From Streptomyces sp. NBC_00286 (GTDB lineage: Bacteria > Actinomycetota > Actinomycetes > Streptomycetales > Streptomycetaceae), in the NCBI RefSeq assembly GCF_036173125.1, contig NZ_CP108054.1, positions 1 to 64,000 of the forward strand: a DNA stretch of 64,000 nucleotides. Direction: 5' to 3'. Made by a program: the position numbers and the translations under genes. A model generated the notes under the pieces. It was given only the letters and a program-made list of their open reading frames with translations, made no database searches and was not told where the DNA came from. The stretch's first letter is position 1. Each line of letters opens with the position of its first letter. Shown here in pieces: positions 1 to 8,347 of the stretch.

Positions 1-26
1 AGAGTGGCTCCGCTGACGCTCCGCCA

Positions 27-127
27 GATTCCCGCGCAAGCGCGGGAATCGAATTCCGCAAGCGGAATTCTGAATGCGTGTCAATTCGCGTAAACGCGAA
101 TTGAGGGACTCCCGCAAGCGGGATTCC
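27..127. repeat. cluster of four hairpin-forming palindromes, probably telomeric or subtelomeric
   Basis: Four palindromes stand almost head to tail. Arms 27-37/40-50 are 11 bp perfect, 51-59/62-70 are 9 bp perfect, 81-91/94-104 are 11 bp perfect, and 106-115/118-127 pair with one mismatch. Every centre is the dinucleotide AA; three sit in GCAAGC and one in GTAAAC. Streptomyces telomeres are known for closely packed palindromes that fold in the 3' overhang during end patching. The arm sequences do not look like the common archetypal telomere that starts CCCGCGGAGCGGG, so this may be subterminal or a non-archetypal end. The telomere link is inferred from the tap-tpg genes downstream. Confidence 0.6.
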
Positions 128-543
128 TGGGGCTGGCAGCAAGGGCGGGTGCATCACGTGCGGGTCTGTGTAGGGCTTGGGATTCCCAGCTACTATCCCT
201 GTAACGGATGTGACGGACCGTCGGACTGACGGACTGACGGGGTGGTGCCGGCCTCGTTGTAGTGACGGGTTCCGCTGCGCTCCACCCTGAACCCCTCCCC
301 CATCGTCTGACTGTCCCAACGTGTTCACCAACGTCCTGTCAGCATACAGGGCAATCGGCCATTCGTGGATGGGATTGAGTCAGGTGTCATCCTCGGGCGC
401 AGAAGTTGGTGTGCGGGTGATGCATCACGAGTCCTGGCTGTGTAGAGTCTGGGATAAGATGCTACACCCTACCGCCGCGCACCTTGCGCCTTGGATTCCA
501 TTTCTATTACGCGCTGCATTCCGCGAAAAGGAGAGCACGGGGC
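128..543. other. non-coding leader region with imperfect direct repeats upstream of the helicase
   Basis: No convincing gene was found here. An imperfect direct repeat of about 33 bp lies at 151-183 and 422-455. Both copies begin GCATCACG, contain CTGTGTAG and end GGGAT. A tandem octamer CGGACTGA occurs twice at 222-237. The second long repeat runs into TAAGAT at 455-460, a possible -10 box for the helicase gene. The repeats could be duplicated promoter or operator elements. Confidence 0.4.
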
Positions 544-2952
544 ATGGCCGTGAAGCTGCGTGATCACCAGATCGAGGCCGTTGCTGCCATTGTGCGGGGT
601 CTTGATGTTCCGCCGGGTGGTATTCCCTGGAATGGTCTTCGTGGGCAGGTGCACGCCGCGTGTGGGACGGGGAAGACGATTATGGCGGCGGCGTCGGCGA
701 GGCGGCTTGTGCCCAGGGGGCGTGTGCTCGTGCTGGTGCCGACGTTGGATCTGCTGGCGCAGACGGTGAGGGCGTGGCACGAGGCCGGCCACAAGGGGCC
801 GGCGGTTGCGGTGTGTTCGCTTCAGGACGATCCGGAGCTGTGGTCGTTGAAGGTGCGCTCCACGACGAACCCGATCCAGTTGGCGCTGTGGCACGGGCAG
901 GGGCCGGTGACCATCTACGCGACGTACGCCAGCCTGGGCGTCCTGGCGGAGGCGTTCGAGGGTGTCTACGGTCAGAAGCTTGATCCAGTAGACCTCGCGG
1001 TGGTTGATGAGGCCCACAGGACAAGTGGCTCGATGGGGAAGGCGTGGGCGGACATCCACGACCAGACCGTCATTCCGGCGTATCGGCGGCTGTACCTGAC
1101 GGCCACACCGCGGATCTGGGAAGAGCGGCTCAACCGGGAGGTTGCTGAGGGGGTGCGGGATCCGCTGCCGCGGAAGATGGCGGCGTCCATGGATGACGAG
1201 AAGGTCTTCGGGCCCGTCCTGTACAAGCTCTCGCTCGCGTCGGCCGTGTCGCGCGGGCTACTGGCGCGGTATCAGATCATCGTCCTGGAGCTCCAGGACC
1301 CCGTCGTCACGCCCGAGCGGCTGATGGGCGAGGAACGGCACACGGAAGAGGTCCGCGGGCAGCGCCTCGGAGCCCTCCAGGCCGCGCTCCTGCACACGAT
1401 GGCGCAGCACGGGCTCCAGACCTGCATCACCTTCCACCACCGGACGATAGAGGCACAGGCGTACGCGGAGGGCCTGGAGCGGGTGGCCGCGAAGCTGCAC
1501 GCCGACCAGCCGGAGATGTACCCGGCTCGGGTCTGGGCGGACTGGCTGTGTGGCGAGCACGTCCCCGAACGTCGGCAAGAAGTCCTGGGCTCGTTCGGGT
1601 CCACGGCGCAGCGGGCCGTGCTCTCCAACTGCCGGGTCCTGGGCGAGGGCGTCGACATTCGCGCGGTGGACTCCGTTGCCCTGTTGGACCCCAAGGGGGC
1701 GCCGCACGACATCGTCCAGGCCATCGGCCGGGCACTCCGCCAGAAGCCCGGAGAAGGCAAGCTCGCCTCTTTGATCGTGCCGGTGTTTCTCCAGCCCGGA
1801 GAGCAGCCCGAGGACATGTTCACCTCAGGCTCCTACCGGCCCCTGGTGAAAGTCCTGGAAGGGCTGCGGGCTCATGATGAAGAGGCCGTCGAGTTGCTGG
1901 CGATTCCGCAGGAGCCTCAGAAGGACGTCGCCCAACCGTCCGTGAACATCGGTGTCGCGCCCGCGGAAGGCGAGGATGAATCCCGCCTGCTGCTCCGTTT
2001 CGCCGCCCCACGCGACCCGGTGATGGTCGCGGACTGGGTCAGCTTCAACGTGATCGACACCGAACGCCAGGACTGGGCCCGCGCCTGGGCGAAGCTGAAG
2101 ACATACGTCGAACGGGTCGGGAACGCCCGAGTCCCCTACGGACACCGCGAGGGCGCGACACCACTTGGACAATGGATCGCGGAGCAACGACGCGCCTATA
2201 CAGCCGGGCAGATGAGCGGCCAACGCGCACGGCGACTCGAACAACTCGGCATGGTCTGGTCCCTGGCAGATGAACGCTTCCAGGAGAACCTGGAAGCCGC
2301 TAAGGCCTACTACGACCAGCACTGGACACTCTGCGCTCCCAGGTCCGCAGCGATGCTGGACAGGCCGTTGGGGATGTGGCTCGCGAATTTGCGACGGCCC
2401 GGTGCGCTGGACGGACACCCCGAATGGAAGACCGCGCTGGAGGCCGTGGACGAGGACTGGAACCCGGTGTGGCCGGCGGAGTGGCAGCGGCACTACGCCG
2501 CGCTGCGCGAGCTGGTGGCCGACGAAGACGGACAGGCCGGTGAGACCGAGGTGCTGCCCGGGTTCACGGTCCACGGCATGGACATCGGGAAGTGGCTGGC
2601 CCGGCAGCGCAAGCCGGAGGTCTGGCAGGCCCTTCAGGACGGGCAGCGCGAGCGCCTGGAGCAGCTCGGCATCACGCCGATCGCCCCCAAGCCAGAGACG
2701 CCCGCGAAGCCGCCCGCTACGCCCATGAGCGCCTTCGAGCGCGGCGTTGCGGCCCTGGCGCAGTACAAGGCTCGTACGGGCTCGGTGACCGTCCCCAGAA
2801 CCCATGTAGAGGCGGTCGAGGTCGACGGCCAGGAGCATTCCGTCAAGCTCGGAGTCTGGATCATGAATCTGAAGGGACGCCGCGCGAAGCTCACCGTTGA
2901 GAAACTCGCCGCGCTCGCCGCGCTGGGATTGGAATGGGCACGGGAGGGTTAA
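544..2952 (+). CDS. DEAD/DEAH-box helicase with C-terminal helicase-associated repeats (telomere-proximal helicase)
   Basis: An 802-residue superfamily 2 helicase. The ATP-binding motif GTGKT is at residues 41-45, DEAH at 155-158, the TAT motif near 187 and motif VI QAIGRALRQ at 392-400. From about residue 525 to the end there are several tryptophan-rich helicase-associated (HA) repeats, each with an LGxW-type core, separated by proline-rich linkers. The ATG at 544 is chosen because AAGGAG precedes it at 528-533; an in-frame GTG at 484 lacks a better site. Helicases of this build are often the outermost gene of Streptomyces chromosomes and linear plasmids (TtrA-like) and have been linked to conjugal transfer. 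Its place next to the palindromes and tap-tpg fits that. Its exact role is inferred. Confidence 0.85.
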   Translation: MAVKLRDHQIEAVAAIVRGLDVPPGGIPWNGLRGQVHAACGTGKTIMAAASARRLVPRGRVLVLVPTLDLLAQTVRAWHEAGHKGPAVAVCSLQDDPELWSLKVRSTTNPIQLALWHGQGPVTIYATYASLGVLAEAFEGVYGQKLDPVDLAVVDEAHRTSGSMGKAWADIHDQTVIPAYRRLYLTATPRIWEERLNREVAEGVRDPLPRKMAASMDDEKVFGPVLYKLSLASAVSRGLLARYQIIVLELQDPVVTPERLMGEERHTEEVRGQRLGALQAALLHTMAQHGLQTCITFHHRTIEAQAYAEGLERVAAKLHADQPEMYPARVWADWLCGEHVPERRQEVLGSFGSTAQRAVLSNCRVLGEGVDIRAVDSVALLDPKGAPHDIVQAIGRALRQKPGEGKLASLIVPVFLQPGEQPEDMFTSGSYRPLVKVLEGLRAHDEEAVELLAIPQEPQKDVAQPSVNIGVAPAEGEDESRLLLRFAAPRDPVMVADWVSFNVIDTERQDWARAWAKLKTYVERVGNARVPYGHREGATPLGQWIAEQRRAYTAGQMSGQRARRLEQLGMVWSLADERFQENLEAAKAYYDQHWTLCAPRSAAMLDRPLGMWLANLRRPGALDGHPEWKTALEAVDEDWNPVWPAEWQRHYAALRELVADEDGQAGETEVLPGFTVHGMDIGKWLARQRKPEVWQALQDGQRERLEQLGITPIAPKPETPAKPPATPMSAFERGVAALAQYKARTGSVTVPRTHVEAVEVDGQEHSVKLGVWIMNLKGRRAKLTVEKLAALAALGLEWAREG

Positions 2953-3026
2953 GAGGTGGGCTAGATTAAGGAGTGGGCTAAGTTTTTGGTTAAGCAGTAT
3001 CTGGTCCTGACGTGAAGGTGCAGGTA

Positions 3027-5126
3027 ATGGCATCTGAGGAAGAGCTGTTCGCGTCTGTCGACGCTCTGTTGAACGAGGAGCCGCACCTCCCGCCTCCGGC
3101 GGAGCGGGCCCGGCTGCGTGAAGCTGCCGGCATCACCCAGGCCCGCCTCGCCACCGCGTTGAAGACGACGACCCAGTCGGTGAAGAACTGGGAGAACGGC
3201 CGCTCGGAGCCGAAGTCACCGCGGCTGGATGCCTACCAGCGGCTGCTGAACGGGTGGGCGGCGAAGTATCCGGCCCCCGGTGCCGTCTCGGCAGCCGCGC
3301 CGGTGCCAGCGGCGTCTAGTGAAACGGCCGCGTCCGAGGTGAAGACGGCAGACGCCCCGCAGGCTCCCACCGTTCCAGCCACCGGGCCGGCCCGTCCCGC
3401 CACCCCGTCGGCCGCGGCATCGCGCCGTCCGGCCTCGAAGAAAGCGGCTCAGCCCGCAGCTGATCCGCGGTTCCCGCATGGTCCGCTCGCGGTGCTGGAC
3501 GGTGACGGGTCCGCGTACGGCGTCGACGGGATCGTGCTCGACTGCCCGGCGACAAGCGTGGTGGAGCTGGTGGAGTGGACGCTGCGCGAGTCCGGGCTCG
3601 GTGCGCCGCGTCTGCACCGCAACGGCAAGGACAGCGACCCGCTGATCGTGCTCACCGCCGCGGCCGCCGTGAAGCTCGGACTGCCCGAGCGCCTGGAGGG
3701 CCACGAGCAGCGCCGCTCCCTGCGCTTGCCCGAGGATCACCCGGTGGTCAAGCAGGTGGTGAAGGCGAAGTGGCGGCTCACGCAGCGCGGGTTCGGGCCG
3801 TGGGCAAGGATCTACCGCAAGGTCCAGGGGCGTGAGCGGCAGTGCGTGCAGCTGGCGGTCCTGTCGTGGGACGCGCTCGATGAGCGGTCCTGGCCCGGCG
3901 TGAGCGAGATGGAGCCGGCCGACGTCGCCCGCGTCCTGGGCATCTATGCCCAGCGGGTCATCACCCCGCGCGGCTCGACGGCCGTGTCCGGGCTGGAGCT
4001 GATGACGGCGCTGCGCCCGCCCACCCGCGCGGTGCAGGACCCGCAGACGGGGAACTGGGTGCCCGGCCACAACCCCGGCTCGCTGGGCACAGAGCCGATG
4101 GACCCGGCCCCGCCGGAGGCCACCGCCGAACACCCCGTCGTCGTCAACAGCGGCTGGAGCGGCGGGTTCCTGAACGAGGAGGCGTACCAGTGGGTGCGGC
4201 CGGTGGACCTGCTCACCGATGACGAGTGTGTGCTGCCCTTCGCCGTCGGCCTGGATCTGAACACGGCGTTCCTCGCGGCCGCGGCCCGCCTGGTCGTCGG
4301 GCTGTCGGAGCCAGACCACTTCCGCGCCCCGGCCTTCAACCCGAAGATCCCCGGGAGCTGGCTGGTGGATCTGTCCCACGTCGAGGTGGACCCGCGCCTG
4401 CCCTCGCCGTTCACACCGGACGGCACCCGGCCGACGGGACCGGCCTGGTACCAGACGCACACCGTCGCCTACGCCCAGGAACTCGGCTACAACGTCCAGC
4501 CCCTCGAGGGGTACCTGCGCCGCGAGACCGGCGCCTACCTCGACCCGTGGCACGACCGGCTCAAGACCGCCTACGTCGACACCCTCGCCGACCTCGGCGT
4601 CACCCGAGACCTGAGCGACGCGAAGTTCCTGGCGGCGATGGAACGGCACAAGGACGCCGCCCCGGCGATGGCCGCCGTCCTCGCGGCCATCAAGGCGACC
4701 GTCAAGGGCGGCATCGGCAAGCTCCGCGAGCGCCCCCAGGGCAAGAAGTACAAGGAGGGCGAGCGGTGGCCGGCCCTCCAGCGCCCCACCTGGCGCCCCG
4801 ACATCCGCGCCGCCGTCATCAGCAAGGCCCGCATCAACATGCACCGCAAACTGCGCAACATGGCCACCATGACGGGCCTGTATCCGCTCGCCGTGCTCTC
4901 CGACTGCGTCGTCTACCCCTCCCCGGGCGACAGCCCGCTCGACTTCCTCCCCTACGCCGCCAGCGGCAAGCCCCAGCCCGGCGGGTTCCGCCTCGGGCCG
5001 ACGCCGGGCCTGGCGAAGCTCGAGGGCGTCCAGTCGATGCTGTGGGCGGTCGACCTCATGGAACAGGGCCACAACCCCGCCCGCCACATCAAGGGCGGCG
5101 ACGCCGTCCTGGACGAAGGCGAGTAG
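3027..5126 (+). CDS. tap: telomere-associated protein Tap
   Basis: A 699-residue protein with an XRE-type helix-turn-helix at residues 29-62 (RLREAAGITQARL, then SVKNWENG). An alanine/proline-rich linker (about 82-155) and a long C-terminal region follow. In the known system Tap binds telomeric DNA and recruits the terminal protein Tpg, which is encoded immediately downstream. The ATG at 3027 is preferred over a GTG at 3012 because GAAGG lies 9 bases upstream and the resulting N-terminus (MASEEELFASVDALL) resembles known Tap proteins. The C-terminal stretch GLDLNTAFLAAAARLVVG faintly recalls a polymerase palm motif, which I do not rely on. The gap to tpg is 5 bases, so the two genes form one operon. 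Confidence 0.88.
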   Translation: MASEEELFASVDALLNEEPHLPPPAERARLREAAGITQARLATALKTTTQSVKNWENGRSEPKSPRLDAYQRLLNGWAAKYPAPGAVSAAAPVPAASSETAASEVKTADAPQAPTVPATGPARPATPSAAASRRPASKKAAQPAADPRFPHGPLAVLDGDGSAYGVDGIVLDCPATSVVELVEWTLRESGLGAPRLHRNGKDSDPLIVLTAAAAVKLGLPERLEGHEQRRSLRLPEDHPVVKQVVKAKWRLTQRGFGPWARIYRKVQGRERQCVQLAVLSWDALDERSWPGVSEMEPADVARVLGIYAQRVITPRGSTAVSGLELMTALRPPTRAVQDPQTGNWVPGHNPGSLGTEPMDPAPPEATAEHPVVVNSGWSGGFLNEEAYQWVRPVDLLTDDECVLPFAVGLDLNTAFLAAAARLVVGLSEPDHFRAPAFNPKIPGSWLVDLSHVEVDPRLPSPFTPDGTRPTGPAWYQTHTVAYAQELGYNVQPLEGYLRRETGAYLDPWHDRLKTAYVDTLADLGVTRDLSDAKFLAAMERHKDAAPAMAAVLAAIKATVKGGIGKLRERPQGKKYKEGERWPALQRPTWRPDIRAAVISKARINMHRKLRNMATMTGLYPLAVLSDCVVYPSPGDSPLDFLPYAASGKPQPGGFRLGPTPGLAKLEGVQSMLWAVDLMEQGHNPARHIKGGDAVLDEGE

Positions 5127-5131
5127 GCGCT

Positions 5132-5689
5132 GTGGGAGAGATCGAGGACGCCATCGAGCGGGCCAACCGGGAGAGCTTCACCCGCCAGCCGCCCAAGACC
5201 CTCAAAGGGCAGATCGGCTACCTGATCCGGCAGTTGGGCAGCGCGAAGGCCGTCGCACGCGAGATCGGGGTCACCGCCGACTCCGTCAACCGCTACCGGC
5301 GCGGCGCCCGCAAGCACGCCCGCCCCGACGTAGCCGCGAAGATCGACGACGCGGTACGGGCCCGCTGGCAGCCCCAGGTCCGCAAACGCCGACAGAAACA
5401 GGCCGCCACCACCGGCGGGATCACCGTAGAGACGAGGGCCCGGTTCGGGTACACCGCACCGGTCGGCACGACCGACGACGGACGCTTCCGCCGCCTGACC
5501 GTGCACCTGCCCCCGGCGTACGCACAGCGCCTCTTCGACGCCCGCAACACCGGCGCCGGCGACCAGCAGATGCGCCAGATCATCGCCGAAGGACTCAAGG
5601 AGATCTACTTCCAGGACGGCGGCAGCCGCGCTCTGGGACTCTCCGACGTCACCCTCAACGACATCGACTACCTCGACCTCGACTACTGA
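5132..5689 (+). CDS. tpg: telomere terminal protein Tpg
   Basis: A 185-residue protein starting at GTG 5132, the usual length for Tpg. It has a helix-turn-helix near residues 36-60 (GSAKAVAREIGVTADSVNRY), a basic region, and a C-terminal half ending in an acidic LNDIDYLDLDY tail. Tpg proteins become covalently attached to the 5' ends of linear replicons and prime end patching. As I recall, Thr114 has been reported as the primed residue in a characterised Tpg, and Thr113-Thr114 are present here (VGTTDD). The gene follows tap by 5 bases, so co-expression is expected. An intact tap-tpg pair implies that this replicon, or a neighbour, is linear and self-maintaining. Confidence 0.9.
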   Translation: MGEIEDAIERANRESFTRQPPKTLKGQIGYLIRQLGSAKAVAREIGVTADSVNRYRRGARKHARPDVAAKIDDAVRARWQPQVRKRRQKQAATTGGITVETRARFGYTAPVGTTDDGRFRRLTVHLPPAYAQRLFDARNTGAGDQQMRQIIAEGLKEIYFQDGGSRALGLSDVTLNDIDYLDLDY

Positions 5690-5789
5690 TCTTTCATCTT
5701 CGCGTCCGAGGCTGCCTCGGTGCGGCTTCCGCAGTGGATGGCATCGGGTCGATCGAACTGAGACCGGCCTGCGCCTGCCGAAGGCGTCT

Positions 5790-6215
5790 GTGCCCTTACC
5801 CGCCTCCGAACCTGACCGGCAGACTGCGCTCATGCAGCTGCCCGCCGAAGCCGTTACCGCCACCGTGCTGATCGAGGTCGTACGGATCTCCGCCCTCCCC
5901 ACCAGGCGGGACGTCCCGTACCCCGGCACCGCGGTTGCTCACTGGGCCGGGAGCGAGGCCGACGCCGCCCTGGCCTTGATCGAGAGCCTGCCCGGCAGTG
6001 AACAGCACCGCTGCGGCTTCTCGCCGGGCTGGAGCGTCCGGGCATACGATGACTCTCTCGATCTGGCGTTGTTCGAGGCGGCGTTCTGCTTCACCTGCCA
6101 CGAGGTCCGCATGCAGGGAACGGCGGTGCCGCCCGCTCTGGCCACGCAGTTCTTCGACCCGGGCGCCCTGTCGGCCCGGACCCTGCTGTCTCTCTTCCGC
6201 AAGGAAGCTCCGTAG
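5790..6215 (+). CDS. hypothetical protein
   Basis: A 141-residue protein I do not recognise. Its composition is plausible for a folded protein, with one CxxC pair (FTCHEVRM region) and no signal peptide. GTG 5790 has GAAGG five bases upstream and is taken as the start; ATG 5832 is an alternative without a clear ribosome site. The gene stands alone between tpg and a lexA fragment. Confidence 0.45.
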   Translation: MPLPASEPDRQTALMQLPAEAVTATVLIEVVRISALPTRRDVPYPGTAVAHWAGSEADAALALIESLPGSEQHRCGFSPGWSVRAYDDSLDLALFEAAFCFTCHEVRMQGTAVPPALATQFFDPGALSARTLLSLFRKEAP

Positions 6216-6231
6216 CCGACCGACTGGATGA

Positions 6232-6669
6232 GCGTCACGACAGAGGCCCAGGGCGCCTCCGTGCAGCCCGCCGGCCGCGTCATACGTCCCGCTCGTCAGC
6301 CGGATCGCCGCCGGTGGCCCGATCCTCGCCAAGGAATCGGTCGAGGACGTGTTCCCCCTCCCCCGCCAACTCGTCGGCGACGGTGAGCTGTTTGTGCTGA
6401 AGGTCGTCGGTGACTCGATGATCGAGGCCGCGATCTGCGACGGAGACTGGGTCACCGTCCGCCGCCAGCCCGTCGCGGAGAACGGCGACATCGTCGCCGC
6501 CACGCTCGACGGCGAGGCCACCGTCAAGCGCTTCAAGCGTGAGGACGGCCATGTCTGGCTCCTCCCGCACAACTCGGCGTACGAGCCGATCCCCGGCGAC
6601 GACGCGACGGGGTGGCGGTACTACGGCGCGTCTAACAGCCGCGGCGGGCCAGTGGTGCGGGCGGGCTGA
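6232..6669 (+). pseudogene. lexA: lexA fragment: S24 peptidase domain without DNA-binding domain
   Basis: Frame +1 encodes the LexA catalytic domain almost exactly as in Streptomyces LexA. It contains the AAG cleavage region ([11 protein letters not shown], about 6290-6320), the catalytic serine in [10 protein letters not shown] and the catalytic lysine in [10 protein letters not shown]. The winged-helix half is absent and a TGA lies at 6229-6231. The usual ending after PGDDAT is replaced from about 6614 by an unrelated tail. The only good start in frame is GTG 6349, downstream of the cleavage site, so any product would be a constitutively 'processed' 106-residue domain. It is most simply a duplicated fragment of the chromosomal gene; a decoy or antirepressor role is only speculation. 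Confidence 0.75.
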
Positions 6670-6681
6670 GCCGGGCCTGGG

Positions 6682-7560
6682 TTATAGCGGATCGACGGTG
6701 AGAAGGCGCTGGTCGAGGTCCAGGTGGATGATGCCGCCGTTCTGCTCGCGCAGCTGGCGCCATGCGGTGTAGCCGGTGAGGATGGCGTGCTCCCAGTCGG
6801 CGGCGCGGCAGATGCTGACTTCGAGGTGGGCGGTCATGTGGCCGATGGTGGTGAGTAGTTCGTTGTCGATGTGCTTGATGTCGTCGAAGTAGCGGTGGCG
6901 GGCGGCGTAGGAGAAGACGAGGGCGGAAATGCCTTCTTCGATGGCAATGGCGCGGCCGCCGTCTTCGGCTTCGTCGGTGTGGGGGCTGCTTTTTCGTTTG
7001 CGGCCGAGGAGGAAGCGGGTGACGGGGGACCAGCCGAGGACGGCGGCGTGGGCGAGGTGGAAGGCGTCGTGGAAGCGGTAGTCGTCTTCGATGTGGGAGG
7101 CGCTGGTGAGGGGATCGCCAGCGGGGGTGCCGTCTTCGCGGGTGAGGACGATGACGGTACTGCCGTCGTCTCGGGTGGTGGGGGTGAAGGTGAGGGTGGT
7201 CTGGCGCGGGAGGCGTTCGTGGTCGGGGAAGTGGTCGTCGAAGCGTGTGTGTTCGGTGTCGGGGGTGGTGCGCCAGCGGTCTTTGGTCTTTTCCAGGCTG
7301 GCGGTGGCGATGTCGTCGAGGTCGAGGTCGAAGCGGTGGGCGAGGGCGGCTATGTACCACAGAACGTCGCCGAGTTCTTCGCGTAACTGATGCTTGCCCT
7401 GCTCATGGGCGGGCCCGTCGCGCAGGTGTTTCTTGTAGGCGGTGGTGAGGGAGCCGACTTCGCCGGCGAGGCCGAGTAGGGGGATGAGGACGGGGTCGGT
7501 GTCCTCGGTGGGGGGTTGGAGGGTTTTGACGGCGGCCTGCTGGTAGCGCTGGAAGTCCAC
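6682..7560 (-). CDS. MazG-like nucleoside triphosphate pyrophosphohydrolase
   Basis: A 292-residue protein. Residues 25-95 carry the all-alpha NTP pyrophosphohydrolase signature (LAGEVGSLTTAYKKH with Glu34; REELGDVLWYIAAL with Glu61, Glu62 and Asp65), the acidic residues that bind magnesium and nucleotide. A second conserved region (about 150-270, with FHDAFHLAHAAVLGWSPVTR) is found in larger actinobacterial members. GTG 7560 follows AAGGAG. The enzyme would hydrolyse a (d)NTP to (d)NMP and pyrophosphate. In phages that replace thymine, such enzymes lower dTTP or dUTP pools. Beside a thymidylate-synthase-like gene and a 5-hmdU-kinase-type gene the same job is a reasonable inference here. Confidence 0.75.
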   Translation of the reverse strand: MDFQRYQQAAVKTLQPPTEDTDPVLIPLLGLAGEVGSLTTAYKKHLRDGPAHEQGKHQLREELGDVLWYIAALAHRFDLDLDDIATASLEKTKDRWRTTPDTEHTRFDDHFPDHERLPRQTTLTFTPTTRDDGSTVIVLTREDGTPAGDPLTSASHIEDDYRFHDAFHLAHAAVLGWSPVTRFLLGRKRKSSPHTDEAEDGGRAIAIEEGISALVFSYAARHRYFDDIKHIDNELLTTIGHMTAHLEVSICRAADWEHAILTGYTAWRQLREQNGGIIHLDLDQRLLTVDPL

Positions 7561-7658
7561 GCCTCACTCCTTGTCTGATCTTGGGACATGTCTGTCGGAT
7601 TACTCGACGTTGTCGTATCGTAGGACACCGACGTTGGAAATGCAGACGATTGGGAGGA

Positions 7659-7943
7659 ATGCTGAGCACCGTCACACCGGGCATCGACGACATCGTCTCG
7701 GTCGTCATCGAGTTCCTGGCCGAACTGCAGGAGAAGCCCGCACCCGAGGTGAGGGCCGAACTCGAGGACGGCGGAGCGGAGTTGCCGGTCGACTCGCTCC
7801 TGATCGTGGAGATCCTCACGCGCATTGAGGAGCGCTACTCCATCGCCATTCCTGCCGACCGCCAGTCGGCCGAGGCCACCCGGTCCGTGCAGGCGTTCGC
7901 CCGCGCGGTACGGGAAGCCATCATCGAAAGGCAGCAATCGTGA
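7659..7943 (+). CDS. acyl carrier protein-like (phosphopantetheine-binding) protein
   Basis: A 94-residue helical protein with the phosphopantetheine attachment motif VDSLLIVEIL; Ser46 is the expected modified residue. Length and helix pattern (I10-E25, D45-R60, A69-E90) match a stand-alone carrier protein. ATG 7659 is the first plausible start; GGGAGG ends only a few bases before it, so spacing is tight and the start is not certain. Its TGA overlaps the GTG of the next gene (GTGA at 7940), implying translational coupling to an XRE regulator and a peptidase. A carrier protein in such an operon would present a thioester-bound acyl or aminoacyl group; the substrate is unknown. Confidence 0.7.
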   Translation: MLSTVTPGIDDIVSVVIEFLAELQEKPAPEVRAELEDGGAELPVDSLLIVEILTRIEERYSIAIPADRQSAEATRSVQAFARAVREAIIERQQS

Positions 7944-8347
7944 CCCCTCCACCCTCCGACGCCCGAGCCCGCGATCCCGAACTCACCCGGCTCGGCGAAC
8001 GGCTGAAGAAGACCCGCGACTACCTCAACATGTCGCAACAGTTCGTCTCCGACAACACCGGCATCCCCCGTTCGGCGATCAGCGACATCGAGCGCGGCGA
8101 GCGGCGTGTGGACAGCCTGGAGCTGAAGAAGCTCGCCCGCCTGTACCGGCAGCCGGTCGCCTACTTCCTTGCCGAGGAAGAGGATGCGGACGCCGGCGAG
8201 TACGCCCTGGCTGGACTGCCGCGCGCACTGGCCCAGTTGACCGACGGCGACCAGAAGACGGTGATGGAGTTCGCCGAGTACCTCTCGCTGCGGCGGGCGG
8301 CCGAGAAGGAGCAGGAAGACTCCGCAGAACAGGACAGCCAGCAGTGA
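7940..8347 (+). CDS. XRE-family transcriptional regulator
   Basis: A 135-residue protein with a helix-turn-helix at about residues 16-60 (LGERLKKTRDYLNMSQ, then GIPRSAISDIERGERRV) and a C-terminal acidic, helical tail. It starts at GTG 7940, overlapping the stop of the carrier-protein gene, and its TGA overlaps the GTG of the ImmA/IrrE peptidase gene. XRE regulators paired with an ImmA-type peptidase are commonly repressors cleaved by that peptidase when a signal arrives, as in ICEBs1 ImmR/ImmA. By analogy this protein probably controls the local operon. Confidence 0.8.
   Translation: MTPPPSDARARDPELTRLGERLKKTRDYLNMSQQFVSDNTGIPRSAISDIERGERRVDSLELKKLARLYRQPVAYFLAEEEDADAGEYALAGLPRALAQLTDGDQKTVMEFAEYLSLRRAAEKEQEDSAEQDSQQ

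Noticed and set aside
3216..5087. Long open frame on the minus strand (623 residues)
   Set aside because: It is an antisense shadow of tap, created by high third-position GC.
6228..6350. Apparent frameshift that would join an ATG at 6228 to the lexA catalytic domain
   Set aside because: The frame that carries the LexA-like [10 protein letters not shown] sequence reads through without an indel; the ATG frame has no LexA similarity, so a truncated fragment explains it better.
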